64,000 nucleotides of DNA from Nitrospinaceae bacterium (lineage in GTDB: Bacteria; Nitrospinota; Nitrospinia; Nitrospinales; Nitrospinaceae): assembly GCA_029261395.1 (NCBI GenBank), contig JAJDBJ010000058.1:1-64000 (forward strand), read 5' to 3'. A program made the position numbers and the translations under genes. The number at the start of each line of letters is the position of its first letter. The stretch's first letter is position 1. Below the pieces are notes generated by a model, which did no database searches, was not told where the DNA came from, and worked only from the letters and a program-made list of their open reading frames with translations. This document shows positions 35,537-45,124 of this stretch, piece by piece.

Positions 35537-37801
35537 ATGAAATTTAAAATCATACTCCCACTGCTCTTACTGCTGGCCTGGCACCTGCCGGCGCGCGCTG
35601 ATTTTCTGAGAGTTGATGAGTACAAAGCCGCGCTCAAGGTCGATCCCAAGGATCATATTGCGCATTACGGCTTGGGCCGGGCTTACCGGCAAATGGGACT
35701 GTATGAAGATGCCATCAAGGAATTCGATGAGGTTTTAAAGCTGGAGCCGTTATTCCCGGCGGCTTATTTTGAAACCGGCGAGAGTCATAAAGCCCTAAAA
35801 CGTTTCCAACAAGCCGCAGACGCTTATCTGGAAGCGACCCGACTGGACCCTCATTATCCCGAAGCTCAATACGGCTTGGGCGATACCTATCGCATCATGG
35901 GACGGTATCCAGTGGCCATTGTCCACCTGCAGGAAGCCATCCGCCTCAACCCAAATCTCAGCGAACCATATTTTGCTCTGGGAAAGACCCATGCCGCGCA
36001 AGGCCATCACAAACGCGCCATCCAGGAATACAACAAAGCGCTAAATTTGAATCCTCTGCAACCGGAGTGGCTGTATGCCCTCGGCCGAAGTTATGAAGTC
36101 AAAAAACAATACCGGCGAGCCATGGAGGAATACCGTCAGGCGCTGGACCTGGATGCCAATTTTTACAGGGCCTATTCCGGTATCGGGCGGATTTACTTCA
36201 AACAGGGAAAACCGCGCAAGGCCCTGCCTCTCTTGCAGGATGCCTTACTGGTTTACCCAAAGGACGATGCCGCGCTGGACTACCTGGGACGCGTCTACTT
36301 TGCCCTGGGCCAGCATAAGAAAGCCCTGCATCATTTGGAACAATTAATCCGGATCCGCCCGAAAAGCGCCGAGGCTCATTTCCAGTTGGGCGAAGCCTAT
36401 CGGGCCCGCAACAATTACACAAAGGCGCTCGAATACTATCAGAAAGCCGTTCAGTTGGATGACCGTCATAAGCATGCGCATTTTAAACTGGCCAAATCGT
36501 TTGAGAAACTAAACGACTTGGTACAGGCGGCGCGGGAATACGGTCGAGTCGTACAAATCGACCCCAAACATTCACGCGCTTATTTCCGATTGGGATATAT
36601 CCATATCAGCCTGAAGCAATACGATCAGGCTGTGAAAGCTTATGAAGCGGTGCTTCGGAATCAACCCGACAACAAGGATGCCCATGAACAACTGGCTATC
36701 GCTTACGTTCACATCGGAAACTACAAGGACGCGGTTCTCGGCTTTCAAAAAATCATAAAACACAAATCCAAGTCGGCGGACCTCTGGTTCCAATTAGGGA
36801 AGGCTCACTATTTTGAAGGCAATCACCGGGAAGCCATTCCCGCACTCAAAGAGTCCTTACGCCTGAATCCCAATATCGTTTGGGCTTATTTTTATCTGGG
36901 CGAGTCGTACCTGAAATCAGGAAATTACAAACAGGCCGTCTCCCCCTACCGCAAAGCCCTGGCTCTGAACCCCGAACTCAGAGAAGTCGAACTGGGCCTC
37001 GGAATGGCCTATACCCAGCTCCACCAGCCAAAGCACGCGTTATTTTATCTGAAGAAAGTTATCGAACGGGACAGCAAAAATTCAGAGTTATATTTGCTGA
37101 TGGCGGAAAACTATTTAAGGCTTGGCCAACACAAAAAAGCCATCGCTCCTTACAAAAAAGCGCTGGAGGTAGATCCGAGCAATCAAAAAATATGGCTCCA
37201 TCTGGGTACGATTTATCTAAAAATGAAACGGTACGATGATGCAATCGCAACCTATCACAAAGTCTTACAACTGTTCCCCAACAACCCTCTTGTTTATTAC
37301 GAGATGGGGAAAATCAACACCACCGTGGGACGTCACGAAACAGCCCTCAATGCCTATGTTAAGGCCATCCAGCTTCGGCCCAATTACCTGAAAGCCCGTT
37401 ACCGGCTGGGCATGCTATTGGAATTGATGGGGAGGCATAAAGAAGCGATCAAATTATTTCAATCCGCTTTGAAAATTCCGCACAAAGGGGACCGCATCTA
37501 TCTCAGCCTGGCCTGGGCTTTGACCGAAGAGAAGCGTTTTTACGAAGCGGTGGACGTCTTGAACAAGTCCATCGCACGGAACCCGAAAAACCCGGAGACC
37601 CACTACGCCCTCGGATCGGCCTACCAGGGATTAGGCCGCGTGCCGCTGGCGGTTCAATCATACCGGAAAGCTCTGCTCCTCAACCCGGATCATTCGGGAG
37701 CCCAGTTTAAATTGAACCTTGCCCAGAGCGGAGCTCAGGGGAAACATCCTGTCCCGGTTTCCACAACCCCCTCGATACCCGTACCTATTCTGGATGATTA
37801 G
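35537..37801 (+). CDS. Large exported TPR-repeat protein
   Basis: The 754-aa protein has a signal peptide (MKFKIILPLLLLLAWHLPARA) and then about 20 consecutive tetratricopeptide repeats to residue 725, such as HIAHYGLGRAYRQMGLYEDA and SEAHFQLGEAYRARNNYTKA-like units, spaced 34 residues apart. The tail is a short Pro/Thr/Ser segment. No catalytic domain is present, so it is presumably a periplasmic or outer-membrane-attached scaffold. Which complex it serves is not shown. It starts 180 bp after mltG and no ribosome site is obvious. Confidence 0.85.
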   Translation: MKFKIILPLLLLLAWHLPARADFLRVDEYKAALKVDPKDHIAHYGLGRAYRQMGLYEDAIKEFDEVLKLEPLFPAAYFETGESHKALKRFQQAADAYLEATRLDPHYPEAQYGLGDTYRIMGRYPVAIVHLQEAIRLNPNLSEPYFALGKTHAAQGHHKRAIQEYNKALNLNPLQPEWLYALGRSYEVKKQYRRAMEEYRQALDLDANFYRAYSGIGRIYFKQGKPRKALPLLQDALLVYPKDDAALDYLGRVYFALGQHKKALHHLEQLIRIRPKSAEAHFQLGEAYRARNNYTKALEYYQKAVQLDDRHKHAHFKLAKSFEKLNDLVQAAREYGRVVQIDPKHSRAYFRLGYIHISLKQYDQAVKAYEAVLRNQPDNKDAHEQLAIAYVHIGNYKDAVLGFQKIIKHKSKSADLWFQLGKAHYFEGNHREAIPALKESLRLNPNIVWAYFYLGESYLKSGNYKQAVSPYRKALALNPELREVELGLGMAYTQLHQPKHALFYLKKVIERDSKNSELYLLMAENYLRLGQHKKAIAPYKKALEVDPSNQKIWLHLGTIYLKMKRYDDAIATYHKVLQLFPNNPLVYYEMGKINTTVGRHETALNAYVKAIQLRPNYLKARYRLGMLLELMGRHKEAIKLFQSALKIPHKGDRIYLSLAWALTEEKRFYEAVDVLNKSIARNPKNPETHYALGSAYQGLGRVPLAVQSYRKALLLNPDHSGAQFKLNLAQSGAQGKHPVPVSTTPSIPVPILDD

Positions 37802-38159
37802 CCCCCCCCTCAACTGACCAAGGCAACCTGCTGATTTCCTTCAACCTCCCGTTGTTTTGAAACAGGTACAGGCGGGTCCTCAAAAATCCGTCGCTGTACC
37901 CCGAAGGCTCCCATTCGTCGAAAACTCATCCACATTAAACCCCTTCAATAATGGATGATTAGACAGGTTCCCCATTAAGATCCGGGTAGAAATAACATCA
38001 CATTTCCATCCCTATATTTAAGTTGACAGTCGCCGGACCCCCCCTATATACTTCGGATTTCGTTTTGGATTTGATATAGTTCAATCGGCGAATATCCTTG
38101 TAAAATTGGGAGTCTCAGCAGACTCCCGATACTTGGCAACCCTATATTGGAATCTCTTC
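37802..38159. other. Intergenic region before nuoE
   Basis: About 360 bp lie between the TPR protein and nuoE. It holds the promoter at 38023-38050. The rest contains no open frame or hairpin that I can support. Confidence 0.55.
38023..38050 (+). promoter_or_regulatory. Sigma-70-type promoter of nuoEGD
   Basis: A perfect TTGACA (38023-38028) and TATATA (38045-38050) are 16 bp apart. They lie 110 bp before nuoE, with an unusual C-run in the spacer. Confidence 0.65.
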
Positions 38160-38699
38160 ATGGATACTCCAGAGAACGAAAATACAGCTGAAGAAACCGC
38201 GACTGAAATCGCGACCGAACCCACTCCGGAAGAAAAAAAGATCTGCATGGAGACGGTTTACGCGATTATGGACAGCTTTCCCAGCCGGTCCCGACGATAT
38301 CTGATTCCCATGATGTCGAAAATTCAGGATAAGTTCCGCTTTCTCCCTGAGGACGTCATCAAAGTGGTAATGAAGGAACTGAAAATCACCCGCGCGGAAA
38401 TTTATGGGGTGATCTCTTTTTACCATCAGTTTCGTACCACCGAGCCGGGGAAGTATATATACAAATTATGTTATGGCACCGCCTGTTTCGTCAAAGGGGC
38501 ACCCATCATTGCCGATAAATTGAAGGAAAAATTCAATATGGGGCAGGGAGAGACGGATGCGACCAAGCTGTTCACCCTGGAGTTTGCTTCTTGCCTGGGG
38601 AACTGCGGCGCCGCACCCATGGCCATTATCGGGGACGATACATACGGAACCATTGACCCTGAAAAAACCATCGAAATTGCCAATAACTATACCCTTTAA
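38160..38699 (+). CDS. nuoE: NADH-quinone oxidoreductase subunit E
   Basis: This is the 24-kDa subunit of complex I, with a thioredoxin-like fold binding a [2Fe-2S] cluster through CYGTAC (C-x4-C) and CLGNC (C-x3-C). The helical N-terminal part (SRSRRYLIPMMSKIQDKFRF, LPEDVIKVVMKEL) is typical. I start at ATG 38160 rather than the TTG at 38106, giving 179 aa and an acidic N-terminus. NuoF, its normal partner gene, is not next; nuoG follows after 32 bp. Confidence 0.9.
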   Translation: MDTPENENTAEETATEIATEPTPEEKKICMETVYAIMDSFPSRSRRYLIPMMSKIQDKFRFLPEDVIKVVMKELKITRAEIYGVISFYHQFRTTEPGKYIYKLCYGTACFVKGAPIIADKLKEKFNMGQGETDATKLFTLEFASCLGNCGAAPMAIIGDDTYGTIDPEKTIEIANNYTL

Positions 38700-38731
38700 T
38701 TGTAAATAAAACCTGGGAGCCCATAGCTGTT

Positions 38732-41308
38732 ATGAGCACCGTTGTCAAAAAAGCGATCAATTTTACTCTCAATGGAGAACCCGTCACCGCCCCTGAGGGA
38801 ACGGTGATTCTGGACGCCGCCAAACGTAAAGGCGTCTTTATATCCAATTTATGTTCCAGTCCGAAGCTGAAGCCCTTCGCCGCCTGCCGTACCTGCATGG
38901 TGGAAACCGTGGTCGACGGCAAAAAAGAGCTGGTCTATTCCTGCACCCATCCGGTCTCCGAGGGGATGGAAGTAAAAACCGAGACCGAGGAAACCGACCG
39001 CTATAACAAAGCCTGTCTGGAAATGCTGTTGGTCGAGCATCCTCTGGACTGCCCGATTTGCGACAAATCCGGAGTATGCCCGCTACAGGACAACACCGAT
39101 GCCTTGAGCCTGTACAACGGACGGTTTGAAATACAACGCCGCAACGAGCCGAGCATCAAGACCAATCCCATCATCGAGTTTTATCTCAACCGATGCATCA
39201 TGTGCGGCATGTGTGTTCGCATCTGCGACGAGACTCAGGGCGTGCAGGCACTCGATTATCACAAGCGCGGCTACAAAATCTCTATCGGTACCGCCAACGA
39301 GGAACCGCTGGATTGCGAATTCTGCGGACAATGCGTCACCATCTGCCCTACCGGCGCTTTGATGGACCTGACCTCCCAAGCACGAGGCCTCGCTTCGATG
39401 TTCACCGAAACCGAAACCACCTGCAACTTCTGTTCGTGGGGCTGTACGATCAAGCTGGAAACCAAAAAAGGCCAGTTGGTCCGTATTGAAGGTGACGAAA
39501 CCTTCGATGTCGGAATCAACGAAGGCAACCTGTGTGCCAAGGGGCGGTTCGGGCACGGTATGGTGCAAAACGAAAACCGACTCCAAACCCCTCTGATGAA
39601 CGTCGGTGGTGAATTCAAGGAAATCGGTTGGGATGAAGCCATACGAACCATCTCCGAACGGATCACCACAACGGTGAACCGAAGCGGACCTGAAAGCCTT
39701 GCGGCGATCGGTGGCGAAACGCTGACCAACGAAGAAAACTTCCTGTTTCAAAAGCTGTACCGAGAAGTCATTGGGTCCAACCAAGTCACCAACCTGAACC
39801 ATTTGCGCGCACCCTACATCAACACATTCCAACAACAATGCATTGACAGCGGGATCGTCTCCAAGCCCATCACGGAGCTGGAGGAAGCCGATGTCGTTCT
39901 GATGTTTAACACGGATATTCCTTCCGAGTATCCCGTGGCGGGCAACTCCATCCGCAAAGGCGCCATTTACACGGGCACGGATATTTTGATCGCCAACCCC
40001 AGAAACGTAGAGTTCAGGCACGAGTCCCGGATGGAAGTGCGAATGACTTACAAGCCGGAATCGGATGCCGCGGTGGCAAACCGGATCAGCCGGATCCTCA
40101 TCGAAAAAAATCTCATTGATACTGCCAAAGCTCAAGCAACACTGCCCAACTACGACGCCTTCGTGCAATCCCTGGCAAAATATACAAGCCAGTACACCGA
40201 GGAAGCCACAGGTGTGAGCGATGCGACTCTGATTCAGGCGGCTGAGCGGCTGGGGCGAAACGCCGACCGGTTTATTCTGATCGGAAACGACGTTGTCGAG
40301 ACCGGCCAGGGCGAAGCCATCCTCAGCGCCTTGCTGAATATGAGTTTACTGCTCCATATTGGCGGTGAAGGCAGTGTCAACATCTACCCGCCGAGAGAAC
40401 ATTGCAACTCGCAGGGTGTCAACGATATGGGAATGGTTCCCGAGACGCTTCCCGGATACCAGCCGACTCATTTGAACCAGAAAAACCTGGTAGCCGATCT
40501 TTGGAAAAACTGTTCTCAGGGCGCCATCAAAATGCTGTTCATCGCCGGGGAGGATCCCTGCCATTCCGGCAAGCACGCCTCCATGGTTCGCGACGGACTG
40601 CAAACGGTTCCCTTTCTCGTTGTTCAGGATATGTATATGACGGAAACGGCACGCATGGCGGACATTATTTTACCCACCAGCTCCTATGCTGAGAAGGAAG
40701 GCACGTTCACCAATATGTCCCGCCACGTACAACGAGTGGCACCGGCGGTTCTTCCCGAAGGACAGTCACGTCCCGACTTCGAAATATTCGGCGATCTGGC
40801 GCAGGCTCTGGGTAAGCCGTTCACACATACCTCCGTGCGGGAAGTTCAAAAAGAAATCGAGAATGCGGCTCCCAGCTACAAGGGAACGTTTCCCGGCAAA
40901 AAATCGGCGCAATGGATTCCGACGGAATCTGGAAGCCAACCCGAGTTTGCCATCGTCGAAGAGGAAGCCGTTGAGACTTCCTCACAAGACTATCCGATGA
41001 AATTGATCACCAACAATCATATGTTTCACATCGGGAGTTATTCGCATTACGCCAAGGCACTGGTCGACATCGGACCCGAGTGCGTGGCGGAAATCAGCTA
41101 TGAAGATTCCCAGTCAATGAATATCAACTCTGGAGATACGATCCGAATTAAATCGGAAACGGATTTCCTGGATGTCCCGGTGACGGTAACCGACCGCACC
41201 CCGCCGGGCGTAGTGTATTTACCCAAAAACTGGGTGAACGTACCGGTCAACAAACTGAGAAACGGACATCAGGGACTCATTCCCGTCAGCATCAACAAAC
41301 AGGGCTAA
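38732..41308 (+). CDS. nuoG: NADH-quinone oxidoreductase subunit G (molybdopterin-fold Fe-S protein)
   Basis: The 858-aa protein starts with a [2Fe-2S] ferredoxin domain (NLCSS ... ACRTCMVE ... YSCTHPV). Then come the His-Cys3 cluster (HPLDCPICDKSGVCPLQD) and two 4Fe-4S motifs (CIMCGMCVRIC, CEFCGQCVTICPTGA). A formate-dehydrogenase-type cluster follows (CNFCSWGC, later NLCAKGR). The rest is a molybdopterin-oxidoreductase fold with a C-terminal domain. No Cys or Sec is at the catalytic place (NHLRAPYIN), so it is electron-conducting, as in NuoG. Formate dehydrogenase is less likely. It is followed by nuoD. Confidence 0.88.
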   Translation: MSTVVKKAINFTLNGEPVTAPEGTVILDAAKRKGVFISNLCSSPKLKPFAACRTCMVETVVDGKKELVYSCTHPVSEGMEVKTETEETDRYNKACLEMLLVEHPLDCPICDKSGVCPLQDNTDALSLYNGRFEIQRRNEPSIKTNPIIEFYLNRCIMCGMCVRICDETQGVQALDYHKRGYKISIGTANEEPLDCEFCGQCVTICPTGALMDLTSQARGLASMFTETETTCNFCSWGCTIKLETKKGQLVRIEGDETFDVGINEGNLCAKGRFGHGMVQNENRLQTPLMNVGGEFKEIGWDEAIRTISERITTTVNRSGPESLAAIGGETLTNEENFLFQKLYREVIGSNQVTNLNHLRAPYINTFQQQCIDSGIVSKPITELEEADVVLMFNTDIPSEYPVAGNSIRKGAIYTGTDILIANPRNVEFRHESRMEVRMTYKPESDAAVANRISRILIEKNLIDTAKAQATLPNYDAFVQSLAKYTSQYTEEATGVSDATLIQAAERLGRNADRFILIGNDVVETGQGEAILSALLNMSLLLHIGGEGSVNIYPPREHCNSQGVNDMGMVPETLPGYQPTHLNQKNLVADLWKNCSQGAIKMLFIAGEDPCHSGKHASMVRDGLQTVPFLVVQDMYMTETARMADIILPTSSYAEKEGTFTNMSRHVQRVAPAVLPEGQSRPDFEIFGDLAQALGKPFTHTSVREVQKEIENAAPSYKGTFPGKKSAQWIPTESGSQPEFAIVEEEAVETSSQDYPMKLITNNHMFHIGSYSHYAKALVDIGPECVAEISYEDSQSMNINSGDTIRIKSETDFLDVPVTVTDRTPPGVVYLPKNWVNVPVNKLRNGHQGLIPVSINKQG

Positions 41309-41343
41309 CGGCCTTTAACTAAAGATAGAACACGAGCAAAATT

Positions 41344-42534
41344 ATGTCTGATCTGAAGGATAACTTACATACCGAGCATATGGTTCTCAATATGGGGCCG
41401 TCGCATCCTGCAACCCATGGAACCGTCAAGTTCCTGTTGACCCTGGACGGCGAGACGATTGTGAACTGCGTCATCGACGTAGGCTATCTGCACCGTGGTT
41501 TCGAAAAAATGTGCGAAAGCGTTACCTACACCAACGTTTTCCCCTACACGGACCGGCTCAATTACTGTTCAGCCATCATGAATAATATCGGGTATGCTCT
41601 GGCCGTTGAAAAACTTCTCGGGATAGAATGCACCGACCGTTGCCAATACATTCGCGTGGTGATGAATGAGCTGTCCCGCATCGCCGACCATTACACCAAC
41701 ATCGCCGCCGCCGCGTTGGAACTGGGGGCACTTACGGCGTTCATCTACTTTGTAGAAACTCGCGAGATCATCTGGGACTTTCTGGAAATGGTTTGCGGTG
41801 CGCGCCTCACCTCCAATTACGTCCGCATCGGGGGACTGATGTGCGATCTGCCTCCCGATTTCGATGAAAAACTGCAGGCCGCGTATCCGAAACTGGACAG
41901 CCTGTTTGATGATGTCGACAAACTGTTGACCAAAAACCGGATCTTCCTCGACCGCATGCGCGATACCGGAACCATCTCCAAAGAAAGCGCGATTTCGTTC
42001 GGCTTCACCGGCCCCTGTCTCAGGGCCTGCGGAGTCAACTACGATGTCCGGAAAGCTCAGCCTTATATGCACTATGACCGCTTCGATTTCGATATCCCTC
42101 TGGGTACGGTCGGCGATAACTTTGATCGGTATCTAGTACGCATGGAAGAAATCAAGCAAAGCTTCAAAATTGTCAAGCAGGCGATGCGGGAAATGCCCGA
42201 CGGTCCCATCAACGTTGACAACCCCTACATGCGCCAACCCTCCAAGCAGGATGTTTATTCAAAAATGGAGGAAATGATCGCCCATTTCAAGATGACCATC
42301 GAAGGCCTGAAACCGCCGGTCGGCGAAGTGTACATGGCCACCGAGGCGGCCAACGGCGAACTGGGCTTCTATATCGTCAGCGACGGTAGCGGACGGCCCT
42401 ACAAATGCCGGGTACGACCTCCCTGTTTCACCATGACCGCCGGAGTGGAAGAAATCGTTCAGGGCGCCATGTTGGCAGACATTGTCCCGACCTTTGACAT
42501 GATCAACATGATTGGTGGAGAGTGCGACCGCTAG
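41344..42534 (+). CDS. nuoD: NADH-quinone oxidoreductase subunit D
   Basis: This is the 49-kDa subunit that lines the quinone site of complex I. The 396-aa protein begins EHMVLNMGPSHPATHGTVKF, carries DVGYLHRGFEKMCES, YTDRLNYCSAIMNN and FVETREIIWDFLEMVCGAR, and ends with RVRPPCF and a QGAMLADIVPTFDMI segment. NuoC is not fused to it. It starts 35 bp after nuoG. No other nuo genes (A-C, F, H-N) are in the window. Confidence 0.95.
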   Translation: MSDLKDNLHTEHMVLNMGPSHPATHGTVKFLLTLDGETIVNCVIDVGYLHRGFEKMCESVTYTNVFPYTDRLNYCSAIMNNIGYALAVEKLLGIECTDRCQYIRVVMNELSRIADHYTNIAAAALELGALTAFIYFVETREIIWDFLEMVCGARLTSNYVRIGGLMCDLPPDFDEKLQAAYPKLDSLFDDVDKLLTKNRIFLDRMRDTGTISKESAISFGFTGPCLRACGVNYDVRKAQPYMHYDRFDFDIPLGTVGDNFDRYLVRMEEIKQSFKIVKQAMREMPDGPINVDNPYMRQPSKQDVYSKMEEMIAHFKMTIEGLKPPVGEVYMATEAANGELGFYIVSDGSGRPYKCRVRPPCFTMTAGVEEIVQGAMLADIVPTFDMINMIGGECDR

Positions 42535-42633
42535 CACCTCCTCCAACGCGTTACCCTTTGCATTCTTCTACCCACAATGGTTTCCGGGGAAACTCCTTCC
42601 CATAATCCCTGCAATCCCTGAACCTGTCATTCC

Positions 42634-43635
42634 ATGACGCGATTTCTAAAACCTCTATTCCTGATCCTCGGCCTGCTCCTGTTCGTTTGGGCACTGCGGA
42701 AGGTGGACCTTTCACAAGTCGGCGATCTCTTGCTGGAAATGGGCCCGGGTCTGCTGGTCGTTATTCTGGCCTACGGGCTGGTGGCCTGGTTCGATGCCCT
42801 CTCCTGGAAATGCACCTTTAAACCGGAAGAATCTGAGACCATTCATCCCTTCGCCATTTTTCGTATCCGAACGATTGGCGAAGCATTCAATGTCATTACC
42901 CCACTGGGCACCATGGGTGGCGAACCGGTTAAAGCTCATCTGCTGAAAGAAAAATACGGGCTGACCTACAAACAGGGGGTGGCATCGCAAGTGGTGGCGC
43001 GCACCACCTTGACGGTCTCGCTGATCCTGTTCATGGTTCCCGGCGTCGTGTTCCTGTTCATGGATGAGAGTATCTCCGAGACCTTCAAAACCTCCAGCCT
43101 GACGGGATTGATCACCTTTTCCGTCCTTATATTTTTGTTTCTCCTGTTTCAGATCACCGGTACCTTGAGCCGGGTTGCTCACGGGTTCAACCGAATATTC
43201 CCCACTCCAACTCCGCGCCCATCGTTGGAGCATCTGGTCGCCCTGTGCGGCATGATGTCCGGCTACTACCGCCAGCATCGCGGATTATTTCTGAAATCGA
43301 TTGCTTTCGCTTTTCTCGGGTGGGTGGCAGGCGTGTTGGAGCTTTATCTCACTCTTTACTTCCTGGGGATTCCTGTGGGCTTCGAGGAATTGTGGATCAT
43401 CGAATCTCTACTGCAGTTGATCCGGGCGGGGAGCTTTTTTATTCCGCTCAGCCTGGGTGCTCAGGAAGGCGGATTGATCCTCATTTTCACTTCGCTGGGG
43501 ATGGCTGGCCCTCTGGGCCTGGCGGTGTCATTTGTGCGGAGAATCCGCGAACTGGTCTGGATCGGCTTGGGACTGCTACTGGGCTGGGGAATGTCTTTCA
43601 GGCCTTCCACGGTACCACTGGAGCCGGAGGAGTAA
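42634..43635 (+). CDS. Flippase-like membrane protein (UPF0104/LPG synthase TM family)
   Basis: The 333-aa protein has seven to nine hydrophobic segments and matches the membrane part of MprF and the hopanoid-linked HpnL family. Motifs are RIRTIGEAFNVITPLGTMGG, EPVKAHLLKEKYG, and LQLIRAGSFFIPLSLGAQEG. Such proteins are thought to flip lipids or act in glycolipid biology; substrate not shown here. It begins 99 bp after nuoD and converges with tatA. Confidence 0.82.
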   Translation: MTRFLKPLFLILGLLLFVWALRKVDLSQVGDLLLEMGPGLLVVILAYGLVAWFDALSWKCTFKPEESETIHPFAIFRIRTIGEAFNVITPLGTMGGEPVKAHLLKEKYGLTYKQGVASQVVARTTLTVSLILFMVPGVVFLFMDESISETFKTSSLTGLITFSVLIFLFLLFQITGTLSRVAHGFNRIFPTPTPRPSLEHLVALCGMMSGYYRQHRGLFLKSIAFAFLGWVAGVLELYLTLYFLGIPVGFEELWIIESLLQLIRAGSFFIPLSLGAQEGGLILIFTSLGMAGPLGLAVSFVRRIRELVWIGLGLLLGWGMSFRPSTVPLEPEE

Positions 43636-43669
43636 ACCTGAGGTCGAACAACAGCAAAAAAATCTTTAA

Positions 43670-44263
43670 TCAGATGACATCGCGTCGGACACCCTTGTCG
43701 CGCCTGCTTCCCCAGGGATTGCGCTTCACCGATTCGGTGAACACGTCGTTCTGCTGAACCAGACCGTCGTGCGGTGTCCGAATGGTCCCAATGCGTTTTT
43801 CCTTCAACTCATTGATGGCATCTTCGATCATTTTTTCTTCTTCGCTCTTCACACGCTCTCCCTTGCCTTTGGGTTTGCCTTGAGCGGTTTTGGCCTGCGC
43901 GGCTGGCTGTTGCGGTGCAGGTTTGGTAGAAGTGCCGGTGGTAGCCGGCTTGGCCACTGGCTGACTCGTGGATGGACTGGAAGAAGATGCGGCCTTCGGA
44001 TGAGCCCCTCCCAACTGGGCGGTGACTTCCTCTTCGGTGGTGGCCGGGGCATTTTCAGGATTGGGAAGTTCGGCGGACTCTCCGCCTTCCGCCTGCGCTA
44101 CCTGATCAGCTGATTCCTCTTCCTGGGCTTCCTTCATCGAGGTTTTAAAATTCTTGATACTGCGACCGAAGGCGTTCCCGATTTCTGGAAGTTTTCCGGC
44201 GCCGAATATAATCATGATAATGACCAGTATGACCATTAACTCTGGAAAGCCGATGCCCATCAT
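43670..44263 (-). CDS. tatA: Twin-arginine translocase TatA/TatB-type protein with long tail
   Basis: The first 45 residues ([40 protein letters not shown]) are a complete TatA/B membrane helix, hinge and amphipathic helix. The [10 protein letters not shown] hinge favours TatA. The remaining 150 residues are low-complexity Ala, Pro, Gln and Ser, and a final conserved-looking segment ([20 protein letters not shown] ... [10 protein letters not shown]). TatA is usually 60-90 aa, so the extension is unusual. No tatC is nearby. It has a strong extended -10 promoter upstream. Confidence 0.88.
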   Translation of the reverse strand: MMGIGFPELMVILVIIMIIFGAGKLPEIGNAFGRSIKNFKTSMKEAQEEESADQVAQAEGGESAELPNPENAPATTEEEVTAQLGGAHPKAASSSSPSTSQPVAKPATTGTSTKPAPQQPAAQAKTAQGKPKGKGERVKSEEEKMIEDAINELKEKRIGTIRTPHDGLVQQNDVFTESVKRNPWGSRRDKGVRRDVI

Positions 44264-44313
44264 AACGTCTGTCTCCGTAGGGTGTTTAAATCTAACGTCA
44301 AAAATTCAAAGTT

Positions 44314-44322
44314 ATTATAGCA
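44314..44322 (-). promoter_or_regulatory. Extended -10 promoter of tatA
   Basis: On the minus strand TGCTATAAT forms an extended -10 with perfect TATAAT, about 50 bp before the tatA start. The -35 is poor, as is normal for such promoters. Confidence 0.6.
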
Positions 44323-44401
44323 CAATCGCAAAGACCCCACCGACTAACCCGGAAACAAATTAACTCGAATAAATTCAATTAGTTATATGGGAGGTTGACT
44401 C

Positions 44402-44441
44402 GCCAAAACAACAACGGGAAGCCGGTTATCCCCGACTTCCC
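44402..44441 (-). terminator. Terminator of the small TPR gene
   Basis: On the minus strand GGGAAG ... CTTCCC (with inner GG/CC pairs) is followed by GTTGTTGTTTT. It lies 25 bp after the stop of the TPR gene at 44467. Confidence 0.5.
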
Positions 44442-44466
44442 ATTGTGGGTAATCCTGAAAATCTGG

Positions 44467-44826
44467 TCAGTGTCCGATATGGGCATTCAAAATACTGGAC
44501 CCTATAATCGCTTTGCTGCCCTTGGCGTGCTTTTTGGCCGCTTTGAAATGCATGGTGGCTTCGCCGTGACGTCCCAGTTTATCCAGACTGATCGCTTCGT
44601 TGAAATGAATTTCACCGATGGAAGAGTCCGCCTTGGACGCCGCCTGAAAATGTTTCAAAGCCACGTCGTAGTGTCCCTGGCCCCAGTGATCGATTCCTTC
44701 TTTGTTGTGCTTCACTGCGTCAGCATTCGAACCGTCCGGCAACGACATGGGGCCCTCCCCTGCAAATGAAGTAAGCGGAAGGCCGAGAAAACATAAAGCC
44801 GCCAAAACAAGCATGACTTTTTTCAT
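44467..44826 (-). CDS. Small exported TPR protein
   Basis: The 119-aa protein has a Sec signal peptide (VMLVLAALCFLGLPLTSFA) and two TPR units (KHNKEGIDHWGQGHYDVALK, GEIHFNEAISLDKLGRHGEA). The C-terminus is basic and His-rich (HFKAAKKHAKGS, NAHIGH). It is probably periplasmic. Function unknown. It sits downstream of its own leader with a terminator after it. Confidence 0.8.
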   Translation of the reverse strand: MKKVMLVLAALCFLGLPLTSFAGEGPMSLPDGSNADAVKHNKEGIDHWGQGHYDVALKHFQAASKADSSIGEIHFNEAISLDKLGRHGEATMHFKAAKKHAKGSKAIIGSSILNAHIGH

Positions 44827-45124
44827 AGGGTGTTTCTCCCAAAATAGTTAAGAGGGGTAATTTTCACGGTTGAGTTTATCATTTTCCGGGCTTAAAAAAC
44901 AATTTTCTTGAGTCCCGGAACTCTCTAAAAAGAGGCCCCTGGCCGCAATATATTCGACAACCTCATTTTATGGTGCGATTTTCCAATAGAAAGCCCTTCC
45001 TCTCCACTTATCGTGCAAATTGTCCCAATAAAATTATACGGTTAAGGGCTTGAACGCGCGCCCGAAATTCAATAGACTGGAAGACATAACTTAACGGCCC
45101 CATCCACACGGAATCCTACAATTC
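44827..45124. other. Divergent intergenic region
   Basis: About 300 bp lie between the small TPR gene (-) and the LRR gene (+). Only a promoter candidate at 45050-45078 stands out. No RNA-like fold seen. Confidence 0.5.
45050..45078 (+). promoter_or_regulatory. Weak sigma-70 promoter candidate for the LRR gene
   Basis: TTGAAC (45050-45055) and TAGACT (45073-45078) at 17 bp. Each matches about four of six consensus bases. They are 47 bp before the ATG. Confidence 0.3.

Noticed and set aside
35537-37801. Repetitive protein-coding stretch considered as a DNA repeat array
   Set aside because: The repeats are TPR units at protein level with diverged codons, not DNA repeats or CRISPR.
39083-40168. 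361-codon minus-strand frame inside nuoG
   Set aside because: nuoG covers it with intact iron-sulfur motifs; the opposite frame has no recognisable domain and no ribosome site.
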